From Piscicola geometra (Eukaryota; Annelida; Clitellata; Hirudinida; Piscicolidae), in contig OX030959.1 of the NCBI GenBank assembly GCA_943735955.1, forward strand, positions 5,551,241 to 5,615,240: 64,000 nt of DNA. Reading direction: 5' to 3'. The translations under genes and the position numbers were made by a program. Under the pieces are notes generated by a model that worked only from the letters and a program-made list of their open reading frames with translations, searched no databases and was not told the origin of the DNA. How positions within the stretch are numbered: position 1 is the stretch's first letter; each line of letters starts with the position of its first letter. Positions 12,125 through 27,620 of this stretch are shown here, piece by piece.

Positions 12125-12249
12125 AAGTTTCTGAAATACTATTACTGCTTGTTCGTTGTTTTTATTCTCGTTCAAAATTAAACTTCCACATTAGATTAAA
12201 ATTGTGGAAAAAATATATAATTTAACTTTCAAAGATTTTGAAAAATAAA

Positions 12250-15200
12250 ATGGCAGCTACAAATCTAAACGATTGTGACAAATTAATAATCAAACCATTG
12301 GGAGCTGGTCAGGAAGTTGGAAGATCATGCATTTATTTAGAATTCAAAGGCAAGAAAATCCTTCTCGACTGTGGCATTCATCCCGGAATGAACGACATCC
12401 ATGCACTTCCATTCATCGATAACATAGAAGATGAAATCAAAAATCTTGATTTGCTTCTGATCAGCCACTTTCATCTTGACCATTGCGGATCGCTTCCTTG
12501 GTTTCTCAAAAACACACCTTTCAAAGGACGCTGTTTCATGACCCATCCTACCAAATCCATCTACAAATTGCTATTATCTGATTATGTGAAGGTAAGCAAC
12601 ATGTCAGACAAAATGTTGTACACTGAAAAGGACATCACATCCAGTCTAGGCAGGATTGAAACGATAAACTTCCACGAGCAAAAAGAAGTATCAGGAATCA
12701 AGTTTTGGTGTTACAATGCTGGACACGTCCTTGGAGCAGCCATGTTCATGATCGAGATAGCAGGCGTCACAATTCTATACACAGGAGACTTCAGCAGACA
12801 GGAAGACAGGCATTTAATGGCTGCTGAAATGCCCACTATAAGGCCTGATGTCTTGATTGTAGAGTCAACTTATGGCACTCACCTGCATGAGCCAAGGGAG
12901 GAAAGGGAAGGAAGGTTCACAGATCTCATCCACAAGACTGTTTCCAGTGGGGGCAGGTGTCTCATTCCAGTATTTGCCCTTGGTAGAGCTCAAGTAAGCT
13001 TTGTTCTAAATTAGAGCTGTGCTTTAATCTATTTTAAATTTCAATTAACGCGATAATCAATTAATGCATTTTTTAAAAATTAACGCCTTTTAAAACTTTA
13101 ATGCATTTAAACTTACATAAATTTAACTGTTTTTTGCTGTTTTTCTTACATTGTCAGCAAGAGAACACAAACACTATTAATCTACTGTCAACAAACGAAG
13201 GGAAAAATTGCATTTCATCAAAAAACTTCTCATTTCTTGAATATTTACAACAGAACTTCTAGGGGGTGAAAATTACTTGAAATTTTAAATAGTGTTACTT
13301 GCAATTTGTCACTCTGCACAATAAATATGCATTGCAGAAGATGATCCAGCTTACGTCATTCGTTTCACACAATTTTTTTCCCAATTGGAGCAGAAAATGA
13401 ATAATCAGATTATCAAGATTTGCCACATCATTAAAAATATAAAATATTTTCAAAAAATGAAAGAGTTGAAAAAACTATAAGAAGAAAAAAACCTCAAAAA
13501 CTATACAGCCTTCACCAAACAAAAAACTACTAACAGATGTAACTTCAGATTCTGAAAATGAAAATACCTCAATGATTACTAAGTCAATCATTAAACGTTA
13601 TAGAAAATAATCTGAGGTAGGCTTTGAGAGTTGTCTTTTTGTTTGGTGGCAACAACACGAATATCCGGCTCTTGCAAAACTGGCAAGAAATTACTTGTCA
13701 TCTCTTGCAAGAAAAAACACTTTAGATTCAACTAATGTTGAAAAACTTGTTTGCTTGATTAACTGGCTTAAAAGGATGTGTGACATTTGCATTTTTTATC
13801 ATTTATGAATTCATTTTTTCTTTTTTAAAATGTGGATTACTTTATGAAAAAATTCTGATAAAATTGTTTATACATTTATAAGAAAACAAAATTTAAATAC
13901 TATTTTATACTAATGTCAAACATGCTAAAAACATTGCGTTAAAAATACGATTAACGCACGATTAACATTTTTAATCGAATGATTAACGGCGATTAACATT
14001 TTTAATCGTGGAACAGCTCTATTCAAAATTATATTTCATTTGTTAATTTTTTATACTCGATATTTCAATTAAAAATATAAAGATGTTACTTTTGTATATC
14101 AAAATGTTATTTTCCAGGAGCTCTTGTTGATTCTAGATGAATACTGGGCGAACCATCCAGAACTACATAACGTCCCCATCTACTATGCTTCATCTTTAGC
14201 CAAAAAGTGCATGACAGTTTACCAAACATTCATTCACGCCATGAACGACCGAATCAAGAAACAAATAGCTGTTTGCAATCCGTTCGTCTTCAAACACATC
14301 TCCTACTTCAAGAGTTCTGAGCACTTTGGCGACGTGGGTCCTTCAGTGATGCTGGCGAGTCCAGGCATGATGCAGAGTGGCCTATCGAGGGAGTTATTCG
14401 AGGCGTGGTGTGGCAACCCCCAGAATAGAGTGATCATCGCAGGCTATTGTGTCGAAGGTACCCTAGCCAAACACATCTTGTCCGAACCGGACGAAATTGT
14501 CACCATGAGTGGACAGAAGCAACCTTTGAAATGCGCCGTTAACTACATTTCCTTTTCGGCGCACACCGACTACAAGCAGACGAGTGAATACATCAGAGAG
14601 TTGAAACCGCGCCACATTGTGCTCGTGCATGGCGAGAAACATGAGATGGGCAGACTAAAAAGTGCACTCATACAGGAGTACCAGGACTCTACCACTTACA
14701 AAATTGATATACACAACCCTAAGAATACTGAAAACGTTGAGGTGTGTATTTATTTTAATCTTTTTTTATATTATTAATAGGTATATTTATGCTTATAATT
14801 TGATATATTGATATTTGATTATACATAGACTTCTTAATTTCTTTTCACAGCTCTATTTCAAAGGAGAAAAGTCAGTTAAAGTAGTTGGGGAACTGGCGAA
14901 GAGAATCCGGGTCGACTCAGTGGTGTCTGGAGTGATAGTGAAGAAGAATTTCGAGCATATTGCACTCGACTCGACAGACCTGTTCATGCACACAGGTCTG
15001 CCACTCAGCACCATCCACAACAAGCAGAAACTTCCTTTCTCTGGCAGTCTGGGCGTTTGCCAGTACCACATGCACTTGCTTGCTGGAAAGGTAGAAGTTC
15101 TCCTAGAGGATGAGCAAGGAAAAGAAATAAAACAACTGAAAGTTTTTGATTCTGTTACCGTAACGCTGGAAGACAAGATAGCAGTTATCGAGTGGAATTC

Positions 15201-15549
15201 TTCAGAACTAAACGACTTCAATGCAGATCTAGTCCTTCAATGCCTCCTCAACATTCAAGCTAGTATCCTTTCCAACAACCCTGAGGCCGTCCAACCACCC
15301 GTCTCCGTTAAGCCTCTAACGTTCAAAAAGGCGGTACTGAAGGTACTTGACAACATGTATGGAGTGAAAGGTGGCGAAAACGACTCTGAGGCGGAAATAA
15401 ACACCAAGATAGGTGAGGAGTCAGTGAAGATCGATCTAGAAAGCTTGAAGGTAGTATGCGCAGACGAAGAACTGGAACAAGTGCTTTCTCTTACTCTGCA
15501 ACGCATCAAGAACTCCACTCTACCCATCTCATACAACCCTCTACTGTAA
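12250..15549 (+). CDS. CPSF3: cleavage and polyadenylation specificity factor subunit 3 (CPSF73 endonuclease), 3 exons
   Basis: Exons 12250-12993, 14118-14741 and 14851-15549, all joined in phase 0 at GT..AG borders, giving 688 residues (human 684). Family role: zinc-dependent metallo-beta-lactamase/beta-CASP nuclease that cuts pre-mRNA before poly(A) addition and also processes histone mRNA. Exon 1 carries the metal-binding HFHLDH motif (His73, His75, Asp77, His78), the AGHVLGAA motif, YTGDFSR and the start of beta-CASP. Exon 2 carries [25 protein letters not shown] and the SAHTD and LVHGE motifs. Exon 3 is the divergent C-terminal domain. I chose the ATG at 12250: a frame extension to 12238 would need a TTG start. 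Intron 1 (1124 bp) contains a hAT transposon, while intron 2 is 109 bp. Possible poly(A) signals are ATTAAA at 15676 and AATAAA at 15744. Confidence 0.96.
13012..14021 (+). mobile_element. defective hAT transposon inside CPSF3 intron 1
   Basis: The element is 1010 bp. Its ends are TAGAGCTGT at 13012 and ACAGCTCTA at 14013-14021, an inverted repeat of hAT type. It is flanked by 8-bp duplications, TTCTAAAT (13004-13011) and TTCAAAAT (14022-14029), matching at 7 of 8 bases. Both ends have many GATTAA/TTAATC subterminal motifs. Inside, 13611-13808 reads as a remnant of the transposase dimerisation region: [20 protein letters not shown], then [20 protein letters not shown]. The usual S-x-SER-x-FS-x-AG stretch between those two parts is missing, so it is an internally deleted copy. 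Established knowledge: hAT elements make 8-bp target duplications, and the WW...YP.LA.LAR.YL pattern is typical of their C-terminus. Confidence 0.85.
13611..13808 (+). pseudogene. hAT transposase C-terminal remnant
   Basis: Open from just after a TAA at 13608 to a TGA at 13806. It carries the WWxxxxEYPxLAxLARxYL block and a following [18 protein letters not shown] block of the hAT dimerisation domain, with the intervening conserved residues deleted. No DDE-bearing upstream part is recognisable in the rest of the element. Confidence 0.8.
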
Positions 15550-16083
15550 CATCCACCACATATCCATTAGAGTTCGTTACTACTTTTTTATACAAATTAT
15601 TCATTATTCTATGACTCGTACTTTCTTTTTATTTTTATATTTGTCTCATAATTTCAATGATATCATCTTTACGCAATTAAAAAGATAAACATTCATATTT
15701 TTTATTTGCGTGACTGAATCATATGAGTATTGGAGACTGAAATAATAAATCTATAACTTTGGTACAATTAATAATGCATTTCTTCAACGTTTTTGAAGAA
15801 ATAGTTGTGAGTTTTAAAATACCCTTAAAGCCGGGGTAACTGAATATATAAAACTATATAATTAGTAACCGTCTTTGAATCATTTAAAAATAATTAAAGG
15901 TTTCCTACATGATAAATGTATTTTTCTTGTTTAATACATTAATTCATACTCAAATGACGTGGTCAGTTTTATAATATTCGACTACAATATCAATGAAGAT
16001 AAAAAATCATGTCAGATCAATATTTATGAGTCATAAATATGAACAAAAACAATCATTTCAAATACCCTAAATTAGAAAGCACA
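15550..16083. other. convergent spacer between CPSF3 and HDHD5
   Basis: This holds the 3' UTRs of two convergent genes. The plus-strand AATAAA at 15744 and ATTAAA at 15676 suit CPSF3. A TTTATT at 15701, which is AATAAA on the minus strand, could serve HDHD5. No other structure seen. Confidence 0.6.
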
Positions 16084-17753
16084 TCACTTCTGCTCACCAT
16101 ACTTCTCTTTCTGCAGTATATAATCTAAAGCAGCGTCTACGTCATCAAAAATACCCTGTGGTATTTCTAGACAAGGATTATACTGCAAGAAATGCGACTC
16201 ATCCACCTCCTTCCCACCCTCCGAAATATCGCCATCTTTATACACCCCTGTTTTCACTAACAAAGCTTCGATCTTACGTACATTTTGCGGATGATCTAGG
16301 AAGCAGGGATGTGTTGGTATTCTTCTGTAGAGCGGGAGCGTTTTGTTAACTTCGATAATGGCTTTTTTCTCGTTTTCGGCTCCATTTTTCTTGCTTTTCA
16401 CCAATCGATTGATGTACTTTTGATATCGATTGCTACCGACCACGTCCACCTTATGCGCATCTCCTACCATGTACATAGTGTGGATGTTGTTCGCCTGACC
16501 ATGCGCTAGTCTGGAATATTTCTCAAGGACGTACTCTGCATACCTCAGTGTAATCTCGGCAGGCTTACCCATGATCACGTCGTATATGAGCTTTTTACCG
16601 CTTATCTTTTCGTAAATCACTTCAAGGCAAGTCAAAAATGAGCCATTGCCGAAACGAGGAATTGAAGCCCTGCTCTTATACTCCAGATCGAAGTTGCAAG
16701 CGATCAATGGGATTTGTGGAAGGTCAGGGTCGTCTGGTAGGTGGGTGGGTTTTCCTTGAGTTCTGAAAATGTCGACCAGCAACTGCAACGCCCTCTCCCA
16801 ATTGACGGGCTCTCCCATGATGACAACGCCTTCTACCCTCGGAAAGTCGCTAGTGCCTTCAAACTGAATGTGATTTATTTTTGTAATAAGAATAAAAAAG
16901 CTATTTTGAAAGTTTTTAATTCGAATATAAAAAGTCATAATTGTATGGTTTTTTGTAAACAAATTATTATTTGAAAACTATTCGTAATCAATCTATAATT
17001 ATTAATCTATTGATGGAAATTGATACTCACAATCTCAACTTTCCTCTTGGAATTGACCATGTCAAGGAGTGGGTAGGCAGCAGATAGTTCATCTAAAGTG
17101 CAAATGTTTTTAAATCCATTCCTTAGTGAGAGATATAAAAATAGGTTGATACATTGATTTTATATTTAAAACTTTAAGATGAAAACTAATTTAGACTTTT
17201 AATATATTTTAAATAAATACTCTAATGTGAACTACTTATTGATGACTAATTTTAGAAAGCAAAAAACATTTAAACTTATTTTAAGTAACACACTCATGTG
17301 CTAATTCTCTGGCTTCAGACTGTTCTACAGCCAAAAAGAACTTTTCTGAATACTCATCTAGAACTTTCAGAGGGGTGGGGGCTTGGATTACTTGCCATGA
17401 GTCAACCTTGATTTAAATAAATATTAATAATTAAACAGAATGTAATATTTGGATAATTTTTGAAAAATAAGAGTTGAAATAACTTAGACCTGAACACTTA
17501 GAAGGTTACTTAAATAGTCTGTTCTATATTTATTCAAACGAGATGAATTTGTCAGAAAAACGACAGGAATTTTCCATTTATTTTGTGCATCAACTAATTT
17601 AGAGACAACTTTTTTGGCACCTGGAATAATGGTAGGCCCTGTGGCTATCACTCCATCTACATCAAAGCATATGCCAAATTTAACTTCTTTTTTAAATGAT
17701 CTTTTGCATATTTTTATGATTGAAACTGTTAATTTTTCACTTATTTTGAACAT
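16084..17753 (-). CDS. HDHD5: haloacid dehalogenase-like hydrolase domain-containing 5 (CECR5-like), 4 exons
   Basis: Complement exons in transcript order: 17753-17490, 17406-17294, 17121-17031, 16863-16084. Phases fit and give 415 residues (human 423). HAD superfamily; family members are reported as mitochondrial with an unclear substrate. Exon 1 starts with a basic, amphipathic leader (MFKISEKLTVSIIKICKRSF) fit for mitochondrial import. HAD motif I follows as CFDVDGVIATG, then the motif II region VVFLTNSS. The middle exons carry GFKNICTLDEL, like human GFRNVVTVDEL. The last exon has FPRVEGVVIMGEPV, MPRFG-like IPRFGNGSFL, the motif III lysine in IMGKP and motif IV in MVGDAHKVDV. The start is the ATG at 17753; a TTG nine bases upstream is not used. 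A further upstream exon cannot be excluded. The second catalytic Asp of motif I (DVDG) is kept, so it is probably active. Confidence 0.92.
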
Positions 17754-18420
17754 TATCCTCAAATCTTGGTCAAAAGAAATGACCTGAAAGTCACATTTAA
17801 AAGGACCTAGTTACTAAATTAACTTTTACTTAAGAATGTGCGATAATTTTTACGTATTAAAATTTATATTTTAAAAAATCTATATGAACCAAACAAATTA
17901 AATTATATAATTAAAAACATAAATTTTGATTCATTTAAAAATAATTATTTAAAAATTGTTTATTATATGAGAAAGGCTAATAAATGAGTCTATATAAATT
18001 TAATTTAATTGAAGAAAGTGAAAATATTAATATACTCAAAGTAGAAATTCTTATACAAGTTTTTTTTTTAATTCTGGAAGGTTCCTTAGATATCTATTTA
18101 TTTTTTAAGAATTGCATGAAGATGAAATGGTTGATGAAGGATTCAAATAGAAAGTTGGTTCAAGCATTTAAAATTCACAGAAAGAACCAATGATCTAAGA
18201 CTAGCTTCTTAAATAAAAATTCATAAGATAAAACACTAAATGATAAATCAACATCTAACTACCTATTCTTGGGTGGTCTAACCTGCTATTCTAATTAGAA
18301 ATGCACCTAATATATTTATTTCGTCAATTTGTTTATATACCCTCAATCTCATTAACTTATAATCAACCTTATTAACATACATTCAACCTAGTTAACCTCA
18401 TTAAATTACTATTGACGTAA
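17754..18420. other. spacer between TMPPE 3' end and HDHD5 5' end
   Basis: AT-rich with no convincing exon. A 69-codon plus-strand frame at 17984-18193 is low in complexity and I do not support it. The HDHD5 promoter and the TMPPE 3' UTR must both lie here, since the two genes are in tandem on the minus strand. Confidence 0.5.
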
Positions 18421-22038
<3,618 letters not shown>

Positions 22039-22247
22039 AATATTTCCACAATTATATTATAATTTATGTATGAACTTATATAATAATTATATTATAATTA
22101 CTTTGAGAGATTAAAAGTGAACTTCAAATACCTAGAGCTGTGTGATTAAAAAACTATTTAAAATTAAATACAAAAACTTTTAATAAACGTCAAAATTCTA
22201 TAAACAATTCTTTTTAAAAACAATTTAAAACTCATATTTATTCCAAA
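22039..22247. promoter_or_regulatory. divergent promoter region, TMPPE and unknown 8-exon gene
   Basis: The 209 bp between two start codons on opposite strands must hold both 5' UTRs and the core promoters, unless there are undetected upstream exons. It is AT-rich, with no clear TATA box that I would defend. A shared, bidirectional promoter is inferred from spacing alone. Confidence 0.45.
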
Positions 22248-24489
22248 ATGTCTTCAAAAACGTAATAAGATGAAATTAATCAAAATAATATGAAAAAATT
22301 AATCAATTTTTTTAAAAATTATATTACTTAATGATTTTTTTTTTATTCTTTTTTTTTCATTCTCAACCAACCCTCACACCACAACGTTTTAGGCCTGAAG
22401 AGACGGAAGTCTTGAGAGACACCACTGATTCAAAGCTGAACCACGAAAAACATTTGAACAACGCCATCAGCGAGTTCCACAGTAATGAGTGGAAAAATTA
22501 ATGCTGTCATCTATCATTTTACAATCACTTAGCCTAATATATAAAAACGTTATTTAGAGTTATTAGAATAATCTAGTTATAGATTTTCATTAATGTCAAT
22601 GAATTTATGTGATAAATTCTAAAATAAAAAAGCATAACCGCGACAGAATACATGGACAATATCGCAAGAAATGCACAAAAAAACGTCTTAGAAAACAAAG
22701 GTTTGAACTTCCTTTATCAATTTTTATTTTAATAACTCTTAACCACGCTAAAAATACTTGTAAACCTCTCTAATAGTATTACAGCTCTGAGTGTTAAAAT
22801 GGTCTTATTGAATTTGTTCATCTATAATTTAATTATACTTTAGCAAGATATGGCAAATGAGCAATCAGATAATCGTATTTATTACTGATAAATAATGTTT
22901 TCAACATTTAACCTCATTCATCTGTAAAATATCAACTAATTTCCAAGGATACGTCTATAACCTCTTACCCGAGCCATTACTGGATAAGCTGAGAGTTCCT
23001 GGACGAACAATTAGGCCAATATACGTTTCTGGAGGTTAGATGGTGTTTTATTGTGTGAATGGATGGCTATTTAGATTGTTGAGTGACTATTTGAATTAAT
23101 TATTCGCTCATTCTAGGAGTGTGGAAAACAGAATCAGAAGTCTTCGCCAAAAACACCTCACGTTAATTTATTCATTAATACATCCATCAAAACCATTAAA
23201 TAATTAATCTATTTATTATGCCTGCTAATAAAATAACTTTCAGTTGAGTCTGCTGACCGCTTCATTGCAACTCTTTTGATTTAATTTCTTTTGATAAAAC
23301 TCAATCTCAACTTCGTGGAATGTTAATTGGATGCATTAATGTACCGTTATAACAAATTTCATCTTCCGAAACAGTAATTTCAACGGTTCTTTCAAAGACC
23401 TTCGACAGTGATTTCGACGATGGATGGTAGGTTCGAGAAAAAGTTAAACAATTTTGAAAATGGAAATATTTGCAACATTCAAAGTTATATAATCCATTTT
23501 CTCATAATAAATAAAAATTATAAGTAATAAACGATTAATTATGTTCTTAATTTTTATAAATGAAAAGCGTTAAAATGAGGACCAAAGGTACTCCACTTAA
23601 TGTCTATATTCACTTTTATTTATTTAAAAATTATCATTTTTATCATTCTGCCAGCAATAAATTATTTTAATAATAATAATTCATGGCATCGACGAAACAC
23701 CAAGGTACTCGGCAGAGAGTAGGAGTACGACCAGAGTGCCGGGAAAGATTACCAAGGAAAGTTTAAAAAGCAGTGGATTCGAAAAAGAGATCTTGGAAGA
23801 AGAAGCTGAATATGACGTGATTATGATGATACAGCTCTGGCATATTTAATTATATGTTTATTAATTAAACGGTTCAATAATGAGAGCAAAATATTTAAAC
23901 TTACGTAATTTATATACTTTCTACGGATTCATTACTCTAGAAGATTAATTTTTATCTAAAGCTATATAATTCCGTCATGTCACAGGAAGAATATGAAGAG
24001 GAGGAAGATGAAGAAGAAGAAGATGAAGAAGAAGAAGAAGAGGAGGAAGAAGAAAGATGTTTCAGAAACTGCATCATAGCTCCTGATGGTAGTGCTGTGT
24101 GCTTCTATATCATTTTTTAAAATTGATAATTAATATAAATATTTCAATTATTTATCATGAATAATTATTGACCATCAATCATAAGTCTATTTACCACGTT
24201 TGAAAGTAATGTTTTTTTAATGTTTTCTATTAAAATAATATTTAATTGTTGTATTTTTCTCATCTATAGTACTTCTGTGATATTTCTTTAAAATTAATTA
24301 TAAACGAAATTCTGATTAATCGAATGAACAGGTTATGTGCCCAACTCAATCTTCCTGCGGCATTGCAAGCCTGCAGACAAAATGAGAGAAGACATTCTGA
24401 CTAAACTAAAGCAAGTTGAAATGAAGAGATGCAAGAATACCAAGCAGGATGTTGGAAATGAAAATATAAAAGATAAAAATACTTTATAA
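22248..24489 (+). CDS. unrecognised spliced gene with acidic tract, 8 exons
   Basis: Exons 22248-22261, 22393-22481, 22647-22700, 22948-23034, 23117-23161, 23716-23816, 23986-24088 and 24332-24489. All have GT..AG borders, all phases agree, and the 651-nt total gives 216 residues. None is long enough to stand out as a single ORF. The protein starts MSSKTPEETEVLRDTTDSKL and has GYVYNLLPEPLLDKLRVPGR and IRPIYVSG. A run of about 23 mostly Glu/Asp residues is followed by CFRNCIIAPDGYVPNSIFLR and a Lys-rich tail. No signal peptide or membrane segment. I do not recognise the family. Weak points: the exon 5 donor (CAC|GTTAAT) and exon 6 acceptor (GGCAG|AGAG) are chosen partly to keep phase, since the coding-like frame extends further upstream of 23716. 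AATAAA occurs at 24496 and 24602. Confidence 0.6.
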
Positions 24490-26589
24490 ATAAGGAATAA
24501 AAATCAGGAATTTATAATTATTTGTATTTGAGTTTTTTTAAATAGATTTAAATGCGTTAATGGCGTTTTTAATAATTATATTTTGTTCTCGAGAGATTTA
24601 AAATAAAATGATTTCAAATAAAAAAAGTTTTTTAATGATATTCAATTTTATAAACACTGAAATATTTTAACCATGAGTGAAAAATATTTTTTAAGTATAT
24701 TTTCTATGAATAATTCATTGAAAATAAATATTTGTCTAAAGAATTTAACTCTAGTCAGTTGATTCGGAGTATTCATTATATACATTTATTCAATATTCAA
24801 TTATAAAATAATTCTTTTTAAAGTATTTGGTTAATTTTATGTAATAAAAAAATTAAATTGAAGGAAAACTTCATAAGTTATACAAATTTTATAATAAAAT
24901 CGATAGAGAGCAGGCTAATATATAAAGGCAGTTAATACATTGCTGTGAAGCTTCTAACAATGAAGGGTCATTTGAGATTTGAAACAAAGCAATAGTTTTT
25001 TTTTCTAGTCATAAAAAATGTTTTGAGTATATTGATGATAATTTTTTCATTAACTCTGATACAGTTATAAAGAAATTTAAACTAAATTCTTAATCAAGTC
25101 ATCTTCAATGTAAGACCAGAAAAATACTAGAACATTTGAGTCATCAGTTTTTCCCATTTTAAAGAATTGAGATGTTTTAAAAAGTGTTTTAAAATTTTTT
25201 CTAAGTTAAACCTTTTTTATATATAAAATATATTACAAATCTAATTCATTTATGAAATACTTACATTATTATATAAAAATATTCACATCTATACAGTCTC
25301 TTCATATATAAATACATTTACATATATATACTCTAGGTTGCCTTGCCTAGTCTGCATTCTCGTTTTGGAAAGTCGTGTCTTATAGATTATTGGCATCCTA
25401 ACATCGTTCCAGTTTTGATGGGTTTAGCTTTTCAAAATTATTTATTTTACAGAGGCCTAGATATTCTCAAGATTGTAACTTGTATGTGAATTTAATACCT
25501 GTTGTAAGAGAACCTTTGGACGTACATGAAATGAGTGAGTTGACGAGCGCGTTAAGTCAAAACTTTAAAGTTAAAAAATCATTTTTAAGTTCAAACTTAT
25601 TGTGTTCATCTTTCGATAATTCATACTGCTTAGAAGACAGTAAAAAAATGTGTTATGATCTTGTGTAAGCTGACGATTAATGAGAGATATGAATTGAATA
25701 CTCCATCAAGTTTTGTTTCGAAAGTTAATAAAGCTCATTATGTTGATTATTTTTAGGTAAATCCTAATTTATTAATAAAAGTGTTCATGATACAATTTCA
25801 TGCAGTACAATTTATTTAGGCGTTAATTGAATAGTTTACTCAGTAAAGTTTACTGCTTAACATCACTAAACCATTGCAGTCACTTCAAAATCGTTTAACG
25901 TTCACGTCTGTAAGCAATCAATTATAACATTCTGAAAAGCTTTTATGGCCATTTTAACATTATAAATAAATTGGGGATCAATCGTCGTAAAAACAACAAA
26001 GAAAGTCTTAACAATAAATAACCGTTTCGTTTTGAAACCATTTTGGGATTCCGCCACATTATTACTATTCGTCGTTGTATTGTATGTTAATGTAAATACA
26101 CCAGTAACATTACATTTTCACTAACATCACTAAAAATTGACTCATGGTTGAGATTCTTTCTTCAAGCATTGTAAATTCATTATTTTTTTAATAAAAAATT
26201 TCACAGCTGAGGATTGGAAGACGCATTGAGAGTCCATTCATTCTATAAACACCAAAGCGTTTCATGAAGCGCCATGTTATTATTCCAATTAATTCATTGC
26301 CAAAGATCACACATTAGAAATTTATCTCCAAATCCTTTTCAAATTGTCCAGATACTGTCGTTAAAGTCAGATAAAAGTCTTTGTATACATGCTGAGTGAT
26401 TAATTGTGTTAATTGTTTCTAGAATGCATACTCGTTATTTCGATTTTTTTGCACTTTAGGAAATTTAAATGTTACTTCTGAACAGCCCGTCAGTAGTAGA
26501 GCGACTTTCATCTAAGCAGATAATATTATCAAATATTTTTGTCATCCAATTCTCAACTTTTCTTTTCGCTCCTCCACCTCGTTAAATTA

Positions 26590-26780
26590 AAACCAAAACC
26601 ATTTTAAACTCACCAGAAATGCTTTTTTTTCTGCACCAAGACTCCCAAAGCCACCACAGGCACAACACTGATGCACGCCCTGCGGTATGGAGCTTATGTT
26701 TCGATGTGCTAACACAGAAGCTCCGTCCTACAGGCGTGCTACGTGCTACGACTTCAGGCATCGACACTAACTTCTAAATT
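26590..26780 (-). other. GC-rich island with splice donor, unexplained
   Basis: On the minus strand an open frame includes MPEVVARSTPVGRSFCVSTS and ends at a consensus donor, TTTCTG|GTGAGT, near 26614. G+C content is well above the flanks. An A-run (GCAGAAAAAAAA) precedes the donor, so this may equally be the tail of a small retroposed sequence. No neighbouring exon was found. Confidence 0.25.
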
Positions 26781-27423
26781 CTGAAACTAACTGCCTCTAA
26801 CTCCGTGCTGTTTCTAATTTTAAATTTTGAATTGAAATATTGTCACCCATCACGTTTCTTGTCGATTAAACATACGTCTAATTTTTGCTGAATAGTTTTA
26901 AAATCATTTAAAAAAAGTAAATGATTGCATTAAACATAAAGTAGCTCGTTATGAAGATAACTATTTTAATATTTTGAAAGAAAGATCATTAAATTTTTTT
27001 TTATAAATGAATAACATGTTTGCTAATTAACTTTAAAAAGAAATTTACATTTAATTAGAATATATTTAATGAAATCTTCCAAATGATCATTCAGTCATCT
27101 TTATTATAGCATTTAGCGGACGAACTGTTTTTCGCATAAATCATATTCTGAATGCTTATTCCAAGATTTGTTGAAGATCAATAAATTATAGAGACTGGTT
27201 TCACTGTTTTATATCAACAAAATTGAGCTTACCGAAAATATTTATCAACTCCTTCTGACTTCAATTTACCTACTAATTCACTATAACATTGTCGTTTTGA
27301 ATTTGATTTTTTCCATGATTAAAAAGAGCAATATTTTCGCTTTGGCAAGGTCAAAGTTGGGCGAATCCTGATTAAAATTTCTCTGAATGTATTCTTTTCT
27401 CCCACTCTGTTTCTTTAAATCCA

Positions 27424-27459
27424 ACTATTACTGCTACTACTAATTCTACTACTACTTCA

Positions 27460-27521
<62 letters not shown>

Positions 27522-27554
27522 TATTTCTACTACTACTACTACTACTACTACTAT

Positions 27555-27590
<36 letters not shown>

Positions 27591-27620
27591 TACTACTACA
27601 ACCATCATTTCTATTACTAC
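27424..27620. repeat. (ACT)n microsatellite
   Basis: About 65 ACT triplets with occasional TTC, ACC and ATT variants. The Val-rich minus-strand frame across it is an artefact. Confidence 0.95.

Noticed and set aside
12238..12249. Upstream start for CPSF3 at 12238
   Set aside because: It is a TTG codon; the ATG at 12250 sits in a better context and fits the family N-terminus.
25480..25668. 62-codon plus-strand ORF
   Set aside because: Starts at TTG, no recognisable motif, no supported splice sites.
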